Below are positions 21,546 through 31,900 of a DNA stretch of 64,000 nt, one piece after another (positions within the stretch are counted from its first letter, which is position 1; each line of letters opens with the position of its first letter). Below the pieces are notes generated by a model. The model searched no databases and was not told where the DNA came from. It was given only the letters and a program-made list of their open reading frames with translations. Origin of the DNA: Desulfobulbaceae bacterium (GTDB lineage: Bacteria; Desulfobacterota; Desulfobulbia; Desulfobulbales; VMSU01); the NCBI GenBank assembly GCA_013792005.1, contig VMSU01000190.1, forward strand, positions 1 to 64,000, written 5' to 3'. Both the position numbers and the translations under genes were made by a program.

Positions 21546-21973
21546 AAGTGAGGTGTTAAGTATTCCGAGTAAAGGAGCGAAAGGTTGTGAAGTGTTGATG
21601 AGTGAAGGTGGTTCGATGTGTGGTGAGAGTCGGTTGGTTCTGGCGAAATTTTTATTATGTTGCAGCAAGTCCGAGTTACCGTGTTCAGGAGCACTATTGT
21701 TCAATCGAGGCAGCATCTCTTATTGATTTTCAATACCATCATATTCGTTTAAGTGCAAGGTGAAGGATGATGGCGTTGCAAAAAGTCCGATCTACTGCGT
21801 TGCGTGGCATTTTTGTTCGTTCGGCATACCATATGTATTGCCTTACTCACAAAAACACCCCGCTCCTTGTATGTCGGCCCTTTTGCTTAGCCATCCCGTG
21901 ACTTTTTGCGAGTTCATCAAGGATGGCAGCAGGGTAAAGATTTAATGACCTTGGGACTTCCCGGTTAACACTC
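21546..21973. other. Intergenic region, mostly repeat family B
   Basis: This stretch holds the possible 5' extension of the PmtA-like gene (to 21716) and the ~150-bp palindromic element at 21768-21919. The rest shows no gene or clear promoter. Confidence 0.5.
21768..21919. repeat. Dispersed palindromic hairpin element, family B, copy 1
   Basis: A ~150-bp imperfect palindrome. It opens TGATGGCGTTGCAAAAAGTC and ends with the near-complement (TGACTTTTTGC...TTCATCA), with a second nested pairing (GATGGC...GCCATC, CCGATC/ATGTCGG) and a central inverted stretch around GGCATACCATATGTATTGCC. A second copy at 54204-54357 shares GATGGCGTTGCAAAA, CCGATCT, CTGCGTTGC, TTCGGCATACC and TTTTGCTTAGCCATCCC. 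It has no protein-coding sense and behaves as a mobile or repeated extragenic hairpin. Confidence 0.75.
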
Positions 21974-22621
21974 TTAATCATGAAATCGATACAGGCGGAC
22001 AGTTCGAGATAGGCATCCCTCGACGTCAAAGGAGGTAGCGGCGGATTGAGAGTGAATTTCAGTTAATTCTTCTTTGGGGAGGAATGGTCTGCCGCTATCG
22101 GCGATAATCACATCGCAGCCATGATCGCGCGCTTTTTTGAGCGCAGCGCGCAGTCGCCGGGAAAATTCTTTCTGGTAAAAAAGATCGGCAACCAGAATCA
22201 CATCGAAAGAGCCAGGGGCGTAGCACTCTGTCGCATCCTTACACATAAGGTCAATTGCTACATTGTTAATGGCCGCGTTGTATTTGGCGACATCTATTGC
22301 CGGTTGGTCCATGTCGCATCCCACTGAGCGTGCAGCCTGGTTCATGGCTGCCGCTATCGCCACCACACCTCCCCCGCATCCGCAATCAAGCACGGTTTTT
22401 CCCTTTACGAGAGAAGGGTTGTTCATGATGTATTGGGACAGCGCTTGAGCTGCCGGCCAGACAATCGCCCAGTAGGGGACGTCGCAGATTGCCTGGCACT
22501 CAGACTCCCAGGCGTGCCAAAGCGCGAAGACGTTTGAGGCTTGGTGCGCGCGAATTTTCGAACAGCCTGCTACTGATGATATGGGGGCATATTCTTGAAG
22601 CAGTTTGTGGAATGGGGTCAT
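21974..22621 (-). CDS. SAM-dependent methyltransferase, ETFB-lysine/nicotinamide methyltransferase-like
   Basis: 215 residues. PYWAIVWPAAQALSQYI ahead of motif I (VLDCGCGGGVVAIAAA) is the hallmark of the family that includes ETF-beta lysine methyltransferase (ETFBKMT) and related protein methyltransferases; VADLFYQKEF follows at the motif II/post-II position, in place of the usual D-x-x-Y. It probably methylates a protein lysine, possibly of an electron-transfer flavoprotein, but no ETF genes are nearby to support this. The ATG at 22621 has no obvious Shine-Dalgarno. It is the most upstream gene of the minus-strand group and diverges from the giant cytochrome gene. Confidence 0.72.
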   Translation of the reverse strand: MTPFHKLLQEYAPISSVAGCSKIRAHQASNVFALWHAWESECQAICDVPYWAIVWPAAQALSQYIMNNPSLVKGKTVLDCGCGGGVVAIAAAMNQAARSVGCDMDQPAIDVAKYNAAINNVAIDLMCKDATECYAPGSFDVILVADLFYQKEFSRRLRAALKKARDHGCDVIIADSGRPFLPKEELTEIHSQSAATSFDVEGCLSRTVRLYRFHD

Positions 22622-22750
22622 TGCGCTTGATGTTTTTGTACGGGGAATTTCCCCTTATTTAGTAATTTATCCTTGCACGGAAAACCTGATCCAAGGGGAA
22701 AAGTGGTAGTCTGTGACGGATGCATTGTGGGCTATTTGGCCAGAGTGATG

Positions 22751-22790
22751 GTGAAATAACCCGTTTTTACTGAAATAACCACGGTGTTTA
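22751..22790 (+). promoter_or_regulatory. Tandem 20-base direct repeat, possible activator binding sites
   Basis: Two adjacent, imperfect copies share TGAAATAACC and a following GT-TTTAC. Placement upstream of a sigma-54 promoter fits an upstream activator site, but no matching regulator is encoded next to it. Confidence 0.35.
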
Positions 22791-22911
22791 CTCTGGTGAA
22801 CGTGGGGTGGTTTGTTAGTAAGCAAGGACAACATTATGTTGGTGTCGAGTCTTGATGGGGCAGGAACCTACCATGAAACCGTATAAATTTAATTAGTCTC
22901 GAATGTTAATG

Positions 22912-22927
22912 TGGCACTATTTTTGCA
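22912..22927 (+). promoter_or_regulatory. Sigma-54 (RpoN) -24/-12 promoter
   Basis: TGGCAC-N5-TTGCA matches the consensus exactly, with the required ten bases between the GG of -24 and the GC of -12. Transcription would begin near 22939, giving a ~60-base leader before the ATG at 23000. Dependence on an enhancer-binding activator follows from sigma-54 biology. Confidence 0.85.
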
Positions 22928-22936
22928 AAAAGTGAG

Positions 22937-22952
22937 ATGAATGACCATTCAT
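22937..22952 (+). promoter_or_regulatory. Perfect inverted repeat at the predicted transcription start
   Basis: ATGAATG-AC-CATTCAT is a perfect 7+2+7 palindrome at the expected +1 of the sigma-54 promoter. It could be a repressor operator or an RNA leader hairpin. Confidence 0.4.
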
Positions 22953-22999
22953 AATGGAAACGGTTTTTTTAAAACGTGAAAGTATAAAAAGGACTTTTT

Positions 23000-25900
23000 A
23001 TGAAAAAAAGCATCATGTTTTTTGACTTTGTCCTGATATCTCGAATTGCCATGGCCTCTGTAGTGGATGCGCCGCACAACGAAATCTCGTGTTCGACTTG
23101 TCACAGTTATTCACTCTGGTGGCAATACTCCCCCGCCAGCCAAAATCCTGGCCCTAATGACCATGCTTCAATTGTTGAATCCGTTTGCATGGATTGTCAT
23201 GATGGTAGCAGAGATATCCCCGCAGTTACGACCCATTCATCGACAGTAATAAATTCCACCGTCCATGGGGTGTGGGGAGTAGGGTGTACATCGTGCCATA
23301 ATCCTCATTATCAGGATCAGCTAGATTGGGTTGGCAGCGCCACGGAGCCTTATCTGGTTACTGGAACAATTTTGGGACTCACCTATGATAGTATTCTTAA
23401 TCAGTCTACCATAGCCTATGGGGGGGCAACTGAAAATCAGCATTGGCCGCAAGTAGGGGTTTTGTCCACTGATCCAGATTGGGCGAATAAGAGTGTGGTT
23501 AATCCTGATCGGGGCTTAATATTGGTCCACGACAGACAAAAGGCTTTGAGCACCTTTTCGATCATCTCCGCCACTCCCGTCGAAGTCGTTATCAAAGGGG
23601 AACTCGACCCGAATGCCGTTAATCCCGATTATGTAAATCCACAAACTCAAATTCGTAACACTACCACCTGTAACACCTTTGGTCTCATTTATGGTCAATT
23701 CATTAAAAAGACCATTGCCGGTAAGGATGTTAAATTCTTCGATCCAGCTGGCGGATTTGTGGGAGATGGGACCAGCGCTACCGGCATCTGCCAGGTATGT
23801 CATACCGATACCACTCATTTTACCAATTCCGGTGTGTTGCCTACAGGTTCAGATAGTCATAAAGGACGCGAGAGAGGTAATTGTATTACCTGCCATAAGC
23901 ATAATGAAGGTTTTAAAGGCAATGGCCATGATAATACGAGTTTCGTTTGGGCTGGTAATTGCCGAACCTGTCATGACCCTGACAATGCGATCCAGAATAT
24001 TGCCACGGAAATTCATAGCAGGTCTTGTGGGCTTTGTCATGTTGAGCCAGGTGGCGGTGGCCCGCAAAAAGACGGTGAGGCATTAAATGGTGTAGATGGC
24101 AGCGCCTTAGGAGCTACTAATGCATCAAGCTGTGTCGATTGTCATCTCAACGCACTGTCTTTGACCGCAGACGTTATTCATCATCAGTCCGCCCATGGGT
24201 ATGCTGATGCGGGCAACTGTACTTTTTGTCATCAAGATACACTTGCGATCCATGATCATCGTGTTGTTGTTCCCAGATGTGCTGACTGCCATGAAACAGG
24301 GGCCCAGGCAGAGATTGATATGTTGCACTCACAGTGTAACACCTGTCACCAATACAGCGGCACAAAGCTTACTCTAAGTGTCGTCGCTAATGCTATTGCC
24401 ACCGGGAAAGGCGCAAGTGGTATTGATATTAATTGTCTTGCCTGCCACATTGGCAGCAATTTTGATACTCAGCAGTTGGTTGGTATAATTCATCATAAGA
24501 CCACTTCGGCGCAGAATAACGAATGTGAATCGTGTCATACGGCGGTGAACCATAGCCCTATGGTGGCGACCACTCCGGCCTGTACGGCAACCTGTCATGC
24601 CGGCACGGCAGGGATGGGGATCGGTGTGCCGGTGTCGTTAACTGATGGCGCTATCCATGATTCCTGCCGCACCTGTCATATCTTTGGCGGCGCTTTTCGC
24701 GGCAGGCTGGTTAACTTTACCAATCAAAAGGGGGTCAATGGCACCGGCACATTGCCTGAGGCCGGCACCGTTGGCGGGACGGACGGCGGTGGTTCATGTG
24801 CGGTTTGTCATACGGCATCAGCAGATCTAGGACTTTTGCACCACACCAGTTTCTCTTTTACCACAGAGGCTGCCTGCTCATCCTGCCATTCAGGTTTAGA
24901 TACCGTGGTGAATGTTCATGGTAATAAGTGTTCCCTCTGTCATGTCGATCCGGACAGTGGCAACATGACCCGCAGAACTGGTGTCGATGGTGACGCCCGC
25001 AATGCTGATACGGTGACGACAGCTTCCTGTACGGTCTGTCATGAACCAACGACTTTCCCGACCGGTGGCATTCATCATGACACTGTTACTGCGGCGAATA
25101 ACGACTGTGCCACAACCTGCCACGTGGCGGTGGATCACAGCATTACCGTGGCCGCCAGCACGGATTGCGTTTCTTGTCACAAGAACACGGCGGGGACGGC
25201 AACGGGTCTTGCGGTATCACTGACAGATGCTGCGATCCACGACGCCTGCCGGACCTGCCACGCCTTTGATGCCCAGAAACGGGGTATTCTTAAGGGATTC
25301 ACTAACAGCAAGGGAGTTGTCGGTACAGGGACCCTGCCGGATGGCGGCGGTTTTTGTGAGAGTTGTCATACGATTGAGCCGATATCGGCCTATCATCACA
25401 CTGTTGCCCGCACGGCGGTTGGTCAATGTGAAACCTGCCATGTTGATCCACGACCGGAGTGGGGGCCCAATAAGCCTGGTGACAATGTCAATGGTGTAAT
25501 AAATACGGGAGTGTCATTGCCCCGGCCTACTCAGATGGCGTGCAAGAAATGTCATGTCAAATTTGAGGGTGGGAACATGATAGTAACCAGATTCGAACGG
25601 CCTAACTCTGATTATTCCACATATCGTAATAATTGGAATAAAACGACAGCACACACTATTCCCATGACTGCCGGCGGCACTATGGGTGCAGGAACTAGGA
25701 TTAATAATTACGGGATCTGCTTAAGTTGTCATGATGGCGTCAAGGCCACTCAGGTCGGCCTGTGGCACGCTCATCCCAGTCGGTTTGGTGGCTCGTCCTG
25801 GACCTTTTCTGCTGAGGGTTTTGGCAAGACGAATCACCGAGGCAGTGGTAGTGCTGCTATGACTGTTAATGAAGGTGGGCCAGGTGATACAGCCCATTAT

Positions 25901-28900
25901 ATTCCTGGTCGTTCGAAGCATCTGGCAACCGATATCGCGCCTCAATCGGGGATTGCGGGATTCAATATTTTTACCCCAAACTATGGCGGTTTTCCTGGAT
26001 ATATCAATACCAACTATAGAAGCAATGCCCCCGGCATGGATTACGATGCCTTTCAATATCCAGCCTGGGATACGCCAACCTTTGTCAGGATTTCAGTCCC
26101 TGAGACAGCGAAGTTGGGTGTGCCCCCGAGTGTAACCTTAAACAACACAACCCGGTCAGTACCGGTATTTGCAAGCCTCACCCCGGTAGCCAGCCTACCG
26201 TCGGTGACCAACAGCGTCAAGGTCAAAAGTGCCATTTACGATAGCACAACATCCACGTTGACGGTTGTGGCAAGCACCAGCAGTGTCTGTGCGAATTTGA
26301 GAACGGTGTATGACAGCGGTGAGACAATAATGACCGGCAGTCCGACGAATTGTATCGCAACTATTGCTAATCCGAATTACCCGGCTAACGGGACTACTGT
26401 TGATGTGACGATCAAGAATGTCCTAGGGCTCGATGTTATTGGGTATCGGATTACTGCCCCCAATCCGGGCGTCTTAGCCTTCAGTTCTGCCAGCTACTCG
26501 GTTGCCGAGACCGGTACGGTTGCCATCGTAGTTTCACGGATGGGTGGTTCAACGGGTAGCGTGAGTGTGGACTACGCAACCTCAAATGGTTCGGCAACTG
26601 CAGGCACTGGTACAGGCGCTGACTATACAGCCGCTACCGGTACTTTGACTTTTGATAACGGCGTCACCGAAAAGACCATTCTTATCACCATCAGACCTGA
26701 TTCAACACCCGAGTATCATGAGACAGTGAACCTGACGCTCAGCAACTCCACTAATGGCGCGATATTGGGGAGACCCGACACCGCCGTGTTGACAATAGTT
26801 GATGATGACTTTGTAGCAGGCACAGTTGCTCTGGCGGCTGCCTCTTATACTGTAAACGAGACAGCAGGGACAGTGGCAATTACTGTCAATCGAACGGGAA
26901 GTGCAGTAGGGGTGGTGAGTGTAGACTATTCAACTAACTCATTCGGAAGCACTGCCAAGGCCGGAAGTAATTACACTCCCACAGCAGGTACCCTGACCTG
27001 GGCGAATGGGGAGTCGGGAAGCCGAACCTTTTTCATCCCCATATTGGTGGATCCGATAGTAATCAAAAATACTAAACTCAATCTTTATATTCACAATCCG
27101 ACCGGCGGTGTCAACTTAGGTGCTCAGATTACTGCGGTAGTAAATATCATTACCCCGGCCGTGGCGGTTGTTAACGATTGGCCCGCCACGCCGCAGCTTA
27201 AGGGTACGACCGGCAACCCTCTGGGGAGTCCGAACAACAACTTTATCATTGGCGCAGGATCTAATCGGCTGCTGCTGGTGGCTGTTTCATGTCTATCCAA
27301 CAACATCAGCGATTTTGGACAGAATTTCAGCGCTACCTATGGGGGAAGATTGTTAACTCAAGCTGCACGACAAAATTCGATTAACCGTCAGACCTGGATT
27401 GGTTATCTTAAAGAAGCCGATATTGTTCTTCGCTCGGATAATGTGGTGAATGTGACCGTCGATGGAGTTCATACCGAGGTTGTCGCATTTATCGCCAGTT
27501 ACCAAAATGTCAATCAGGCGAATCCTGTTGCCACCAGTGGGGGGAACTCCTGGCCTATCTTAAATTATGACGGGGGATATCGGACGGCGGTCAACACGAC
27601 TCCGCTTCAGGTTGGTCCCGGGGGGTACGCTATCTATAACTGGTCCAGTGTTTTGTTGACCCGGATAAGTGATAGCGAGAATTACACGGAGAATGCTGAT
27701 TATCTTCATTCTAGCGGAATAGCATCGAAGCCATTCCCTTCGGCAGCAAACACCAATCCAACTGTGAGTTGGTCTTACTATGCAACCGGTGGTGGCACTG
27801 ATCGCAGTGGGTCCAGTTCTGGGATTACTCTCAACTCCTATGCCGGAACTGTCGCATTCGCTATGTCCACTTCGACGTACAGCGTTAAAGAAAATGTTGG
27901 GGAGGCGACAATCACAGTGCAACGTCTGGGGAGTGCATCCGGTGCGGTAAGCGTCCACTATGCGGCCTCGTCCGGCATCTATTGGACCCTCGCGGGTATC
28001 GATTTTACCCCGGTCTCCGGAGACTTGAGCTGGGGTGACGGCGAGATGACCCCCAAGACCTTCACTGTCCCCATTATGGATAATCAGCTGGCTAATTACG
28101 ATAAGCTGGTAAACGTGACGCTTACCGACCCCACCGGAGCGATCCTTGGTGTACCTAACACGGCAGTGTTGACCATTGTTAATGATGAGTCGACCATCGC
28201 TTTCACTGCTTCAACATACAGTGTCAATGAAAATGGCGGCGAGGTGGTTATCACTGCCTCGCGAGCCAACAGTGCGACCGAGGCGGTGAGCGTGAACTAC
28301 GCTACGATTGCAGGCGGAACTGCGATACCCGGCACGGAGTATCTCCCGGTAAGCGGTACCCTGAATTGGGCGCCAGGTGATGTGGCAAACAAGACTTTTT
28401 CAATAGTGATCAACGATAATACGGAATATCAGGGTGATAAGACAATTTATCTGGCCTTGACCAATCCCACCGGCGGAGCGCTCCTTGGAACCAGTAACAT
28501 GGCGGTATTGACCATAGCTGAGGATGAATCCGGAGTGTGCTTCAGCGCTGGGACATACACTATTAAAGAGGATGGCGGAGCAGCGACCATCACAGTCAAT
28601 CGTCATGGGACCTCGACCGGGCCAGTCAGTGTGGATTATTTGGCGACGGGAGATACGGCTGCGGCAGGAATTGATTTCGGTCCTGTCTCGGGTGCGCTGT
28701 CGTGGGCAGCGGGGGACCTGTCTGCCAAGAACTTTATCGTTCCTATTGTTGATGACACTGAGCCTGAAGACAATAAGAGTGTAACCTTGACCCTCAGCAA
28801 TCCAACAGGTGGAGCGTTCTTCTGTTCTTCTGCTTCGTCGGTGTTGAACATTATCGATAATGATCACCCCGGGACTATCGCTTTGACCTCTTCTGCCTAT

Positions 28901-31900
28901 TCGATCGATGAGGATAGTCTCACTGGCTGGGTGTATATCACTGCCCAACGGACTGGTGGATCTGATGGGGCAGTAACTGTCAATTATGAGAGTTCCAGCA
29001 GCACGGCGGTTGACTATGAAATAAACTGGTATGATACTTACTGGGATTATCATCTTCATCCGAGTTCAGGCACCATCTCTTGGGCTGACGGAGACATGGC
29101 GGACAAGAAGTTACTGGTTGAAGTTAATCGTGATAGTCAATGGGAAGGGAACGAAACCGTGAATATATCCCTTACCTCACTTACTGGCCTTGCGACTTTG
29201 GGTAGCCCAAATTCGACGGTGCTGACCATTGTTGATGGTGATGATTTTCCGGGCAACTTAGCTTTGGCAGCCATGACTTATTCGGTTGGTGAGGATGCCG
29301 GGACAGCGGTCGTCACAGTGACTCGTGCGAATGGTTACAACGGGGCAGTGAGAGTTCACTATGCGACGAGCGGCGGTACGGCAATTGCCAACACCGATTA
29401 CAGTCATGTCGCCGGCAATTTGAATTGGGCGGACGGCGATACCTCTGCTAAATCTATTACTATACCTATTCTTAATAATTCAGTGCAATCAGCTGATAGA
29501 ACAGTGGGTATCGTGCTTTCGTCACCCACTGGTGGCGCTACTCTTGATGGAAGTCTGAAGACAGCGGTGCTCACTATTGTTGATGATGAAGCAAAAGCCG
29601 GTACCATTGCCCTGACAGCGGCAACGTATAGCGTTAATGAGAACATCGGGACAGTGGCTATTACTGCCGTTCGTTCTGGTGGTTCGACTGGTTCGGTTAG
29701 TGTAAGTTGTGCGACGAACGGCGGCACGGCGACGGCTGGTAGTGATTTCATTGCCGCTTCTGGCAACTTGGTTTGGGCGAATGGTCAAACCGGAAGCCAG
29801 ACTTTTTCGATCACTATCTTAGAGGACGAAGAGGTTGAGGGAAATGAAACGGTTATCTTCAGCCTCAGTAATCCTACAGGCGGCGCGGCTTTAGGAGGTG
29901 CCACAGATGGGGTGCTGACTATCGAGGCGCCAGGTGTTGCTGTATTGGACGGTTGGCCCGCTGTGCCGCAGATCTCTGGCTCAAGCTCTACTGTGAACGG
30001 GGATTTCAGTATCAGCGCCGGTTCAAATCGTCTTCTGTTGGTTGCTATTTCATGCATAAATCAAGATGTTCAAACCTTTAGTGTTACCTATGGCGGCAAG
30101 CCGTTGACTCAGGCAACCATGCAACTATCATCCTCGGCAACATGGCTTGGTTATCTGACAGAGGATGAGATTTCCTCAAGAAACGGCGATGTTGTGCAAG
30201 TTTCTGTTGATGGCAGATATCAGACCCTGGCAGCTTCTATGGCAAGCTACAGCAATGTTGACCAGACTAATCCGATTGCGGCTGCTGGCGGTACATTACG
30301 CCCTCGCTACGCATGGTTGTCCTATTATAGTAAGCCATGGGCTATTACCCCGTTTCCCCTGGGTGTTGGTACTGGCGGCTATGGGATCTATACTTGGACT
30401 GACACAGCTAACTCTTCGTTTGCATCAACGAGAATTAGTGATAACGAGAATTATACGGAAAATATGAATTTTGCATTACCTGGAATTAAGGGAGGTGTTG
30501 CCTCTAAAGCATTTTCTGAACTGGCAACAACAAAACCAGCTATTACTTGGGATGCCCCCCCTTATGCGACTCATTCAATTATTACCCTGAATAAGTTTAC
30601 GGAGACTGAGGGAGTCTCCAGCCCTCTACCATCGTTGCTGACCCTCAGAGCCTCAAGCTATCGCGTCGTTGAGAATGCCGGGAGCATTACGGTTACAGTT
30701 TCGCGTGCCGGCAGTAGCCAGGGGGCGGTGTCAGTGGATTATGCCACTTTGGACAATGGTACAGCCACATCAGGCCTTGATTATGTTACCACCTCCGGCA
30801 CGTTGCACTGGGATGATGGAGACATGTCTGACAAGGCCTTTAGTGTGAGTGTCGTTGATAACACTCTGTATAATCTTGATAAAACCCTATCTCTCTTGCT
30901 TTCCTCACCTGCGGGTCATCTTGCGACCTTGGGTAACTCAAGTACAGCGCTGTTGACTATTGTTGATGATGAGCTAGAGCCCGCAACCATCATAGCCTTT
31001 CCGAGTGCATCGTATAGTGTTAACGAGAATGCTGGTACAGCAACTATTACTGTTTCTCGAACTGGAGGGGCGAGTAAGTCAGTGTCAGTAAATTATGCTA
31101 CGAGTGGTGGGGATGCCCAGGTAGGCACGCAATACACTGCCACCTCTGGCACACTGGTTTGGGGGATTGGTGATATGACTGACAAGACATTTACAGTAAG
31201 TATCATCGACAATCTCGCGTATTCATCACTCAACAGGCGAGTATGGATTCAGCTTACCAATCCAGCAGGCGGTGCAATTATAGGGACCCAATATTGGACC
31301 TGGTTGACTATCGTTGAAGACGAGGTGCCGGCTCTTATCGCTTTGGACTCTTCGACCTATTCTGTTAATGAGAATGGTGGGGTAGCAACTATTACGGCCA
31401 AAAGAACCGGAAACAGCACTGGTCCGGTAGGGGTGTATTATGAGGCTAATGGCGGATCGGCAGTTCTATTTTCAGATTATGGACTCACTATGGGGTGGTT
31501 AAACTGGGCCGATGGAGACATGGCTGACAAGACCTTTGTTATTCCTATTGTGGACAATAACGTGCATTCCGTTAACAAAACCGTGAATGCCATCCTGTAT
31601 TTTGCCACCGGTATTGCAGCTATTGGTACCCCGGCATCAGCGACAGTAACCATTGTCAATGATGATCTCTATCTGGATGACGACGAAGATCTTGTTCAGA
31701 ATGCAGTTGATCTGTGCCCCAATACCCCGGTCGGACAGGCTGTTGATGCTGATGGTTGTGCCCTGTTGCAACTGGATTCCGATCACGATGGTGTTGTCGA
31801 TCCCCTTGATCTCTGTCCCGGGACTCCTGCAGGGCAGCCTGTTGCGGCAGATGGCTGTGCCGATACTGACCAGGATACCGTGGCAGATACTCAGGATCTC

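Larger units (their letters stand above)
22622..22999. other. 378-base divergent intergenic region with regulatory sequences
   Basis: This spacer lies between the divergent methyltransferase and giant cytochrome genes. It contains an inverted repeat GGGGAA-T-TTCCCC at 22642-22654, a 20-base imperfect direct repeat at 22751-22790 (GTGAAATAACCCGTTTTTAC then TGAAATAACCACGGTGTTTA), and the sigma-54 promoter at 22912-22927. The direct repeat lies about 125-160 bases upstream of the -24 element, where enhancer-binding proteins usually bind. No small gene is evident. Confidence 0.6.

Noticed and set aside
22622-22999. c-di-GMP (GEMM) riboswitch in the cytochrome leader
   Set aside because: I looked for the conserved GEMM core and tetraloop/receptor blocks and did not see them.
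24000-25600. CRISPR-like or simple tandem repeat in the haem region
   Set aside because: The repeats are coding, of irregular spacing and protein-level only (CxxCH modules).
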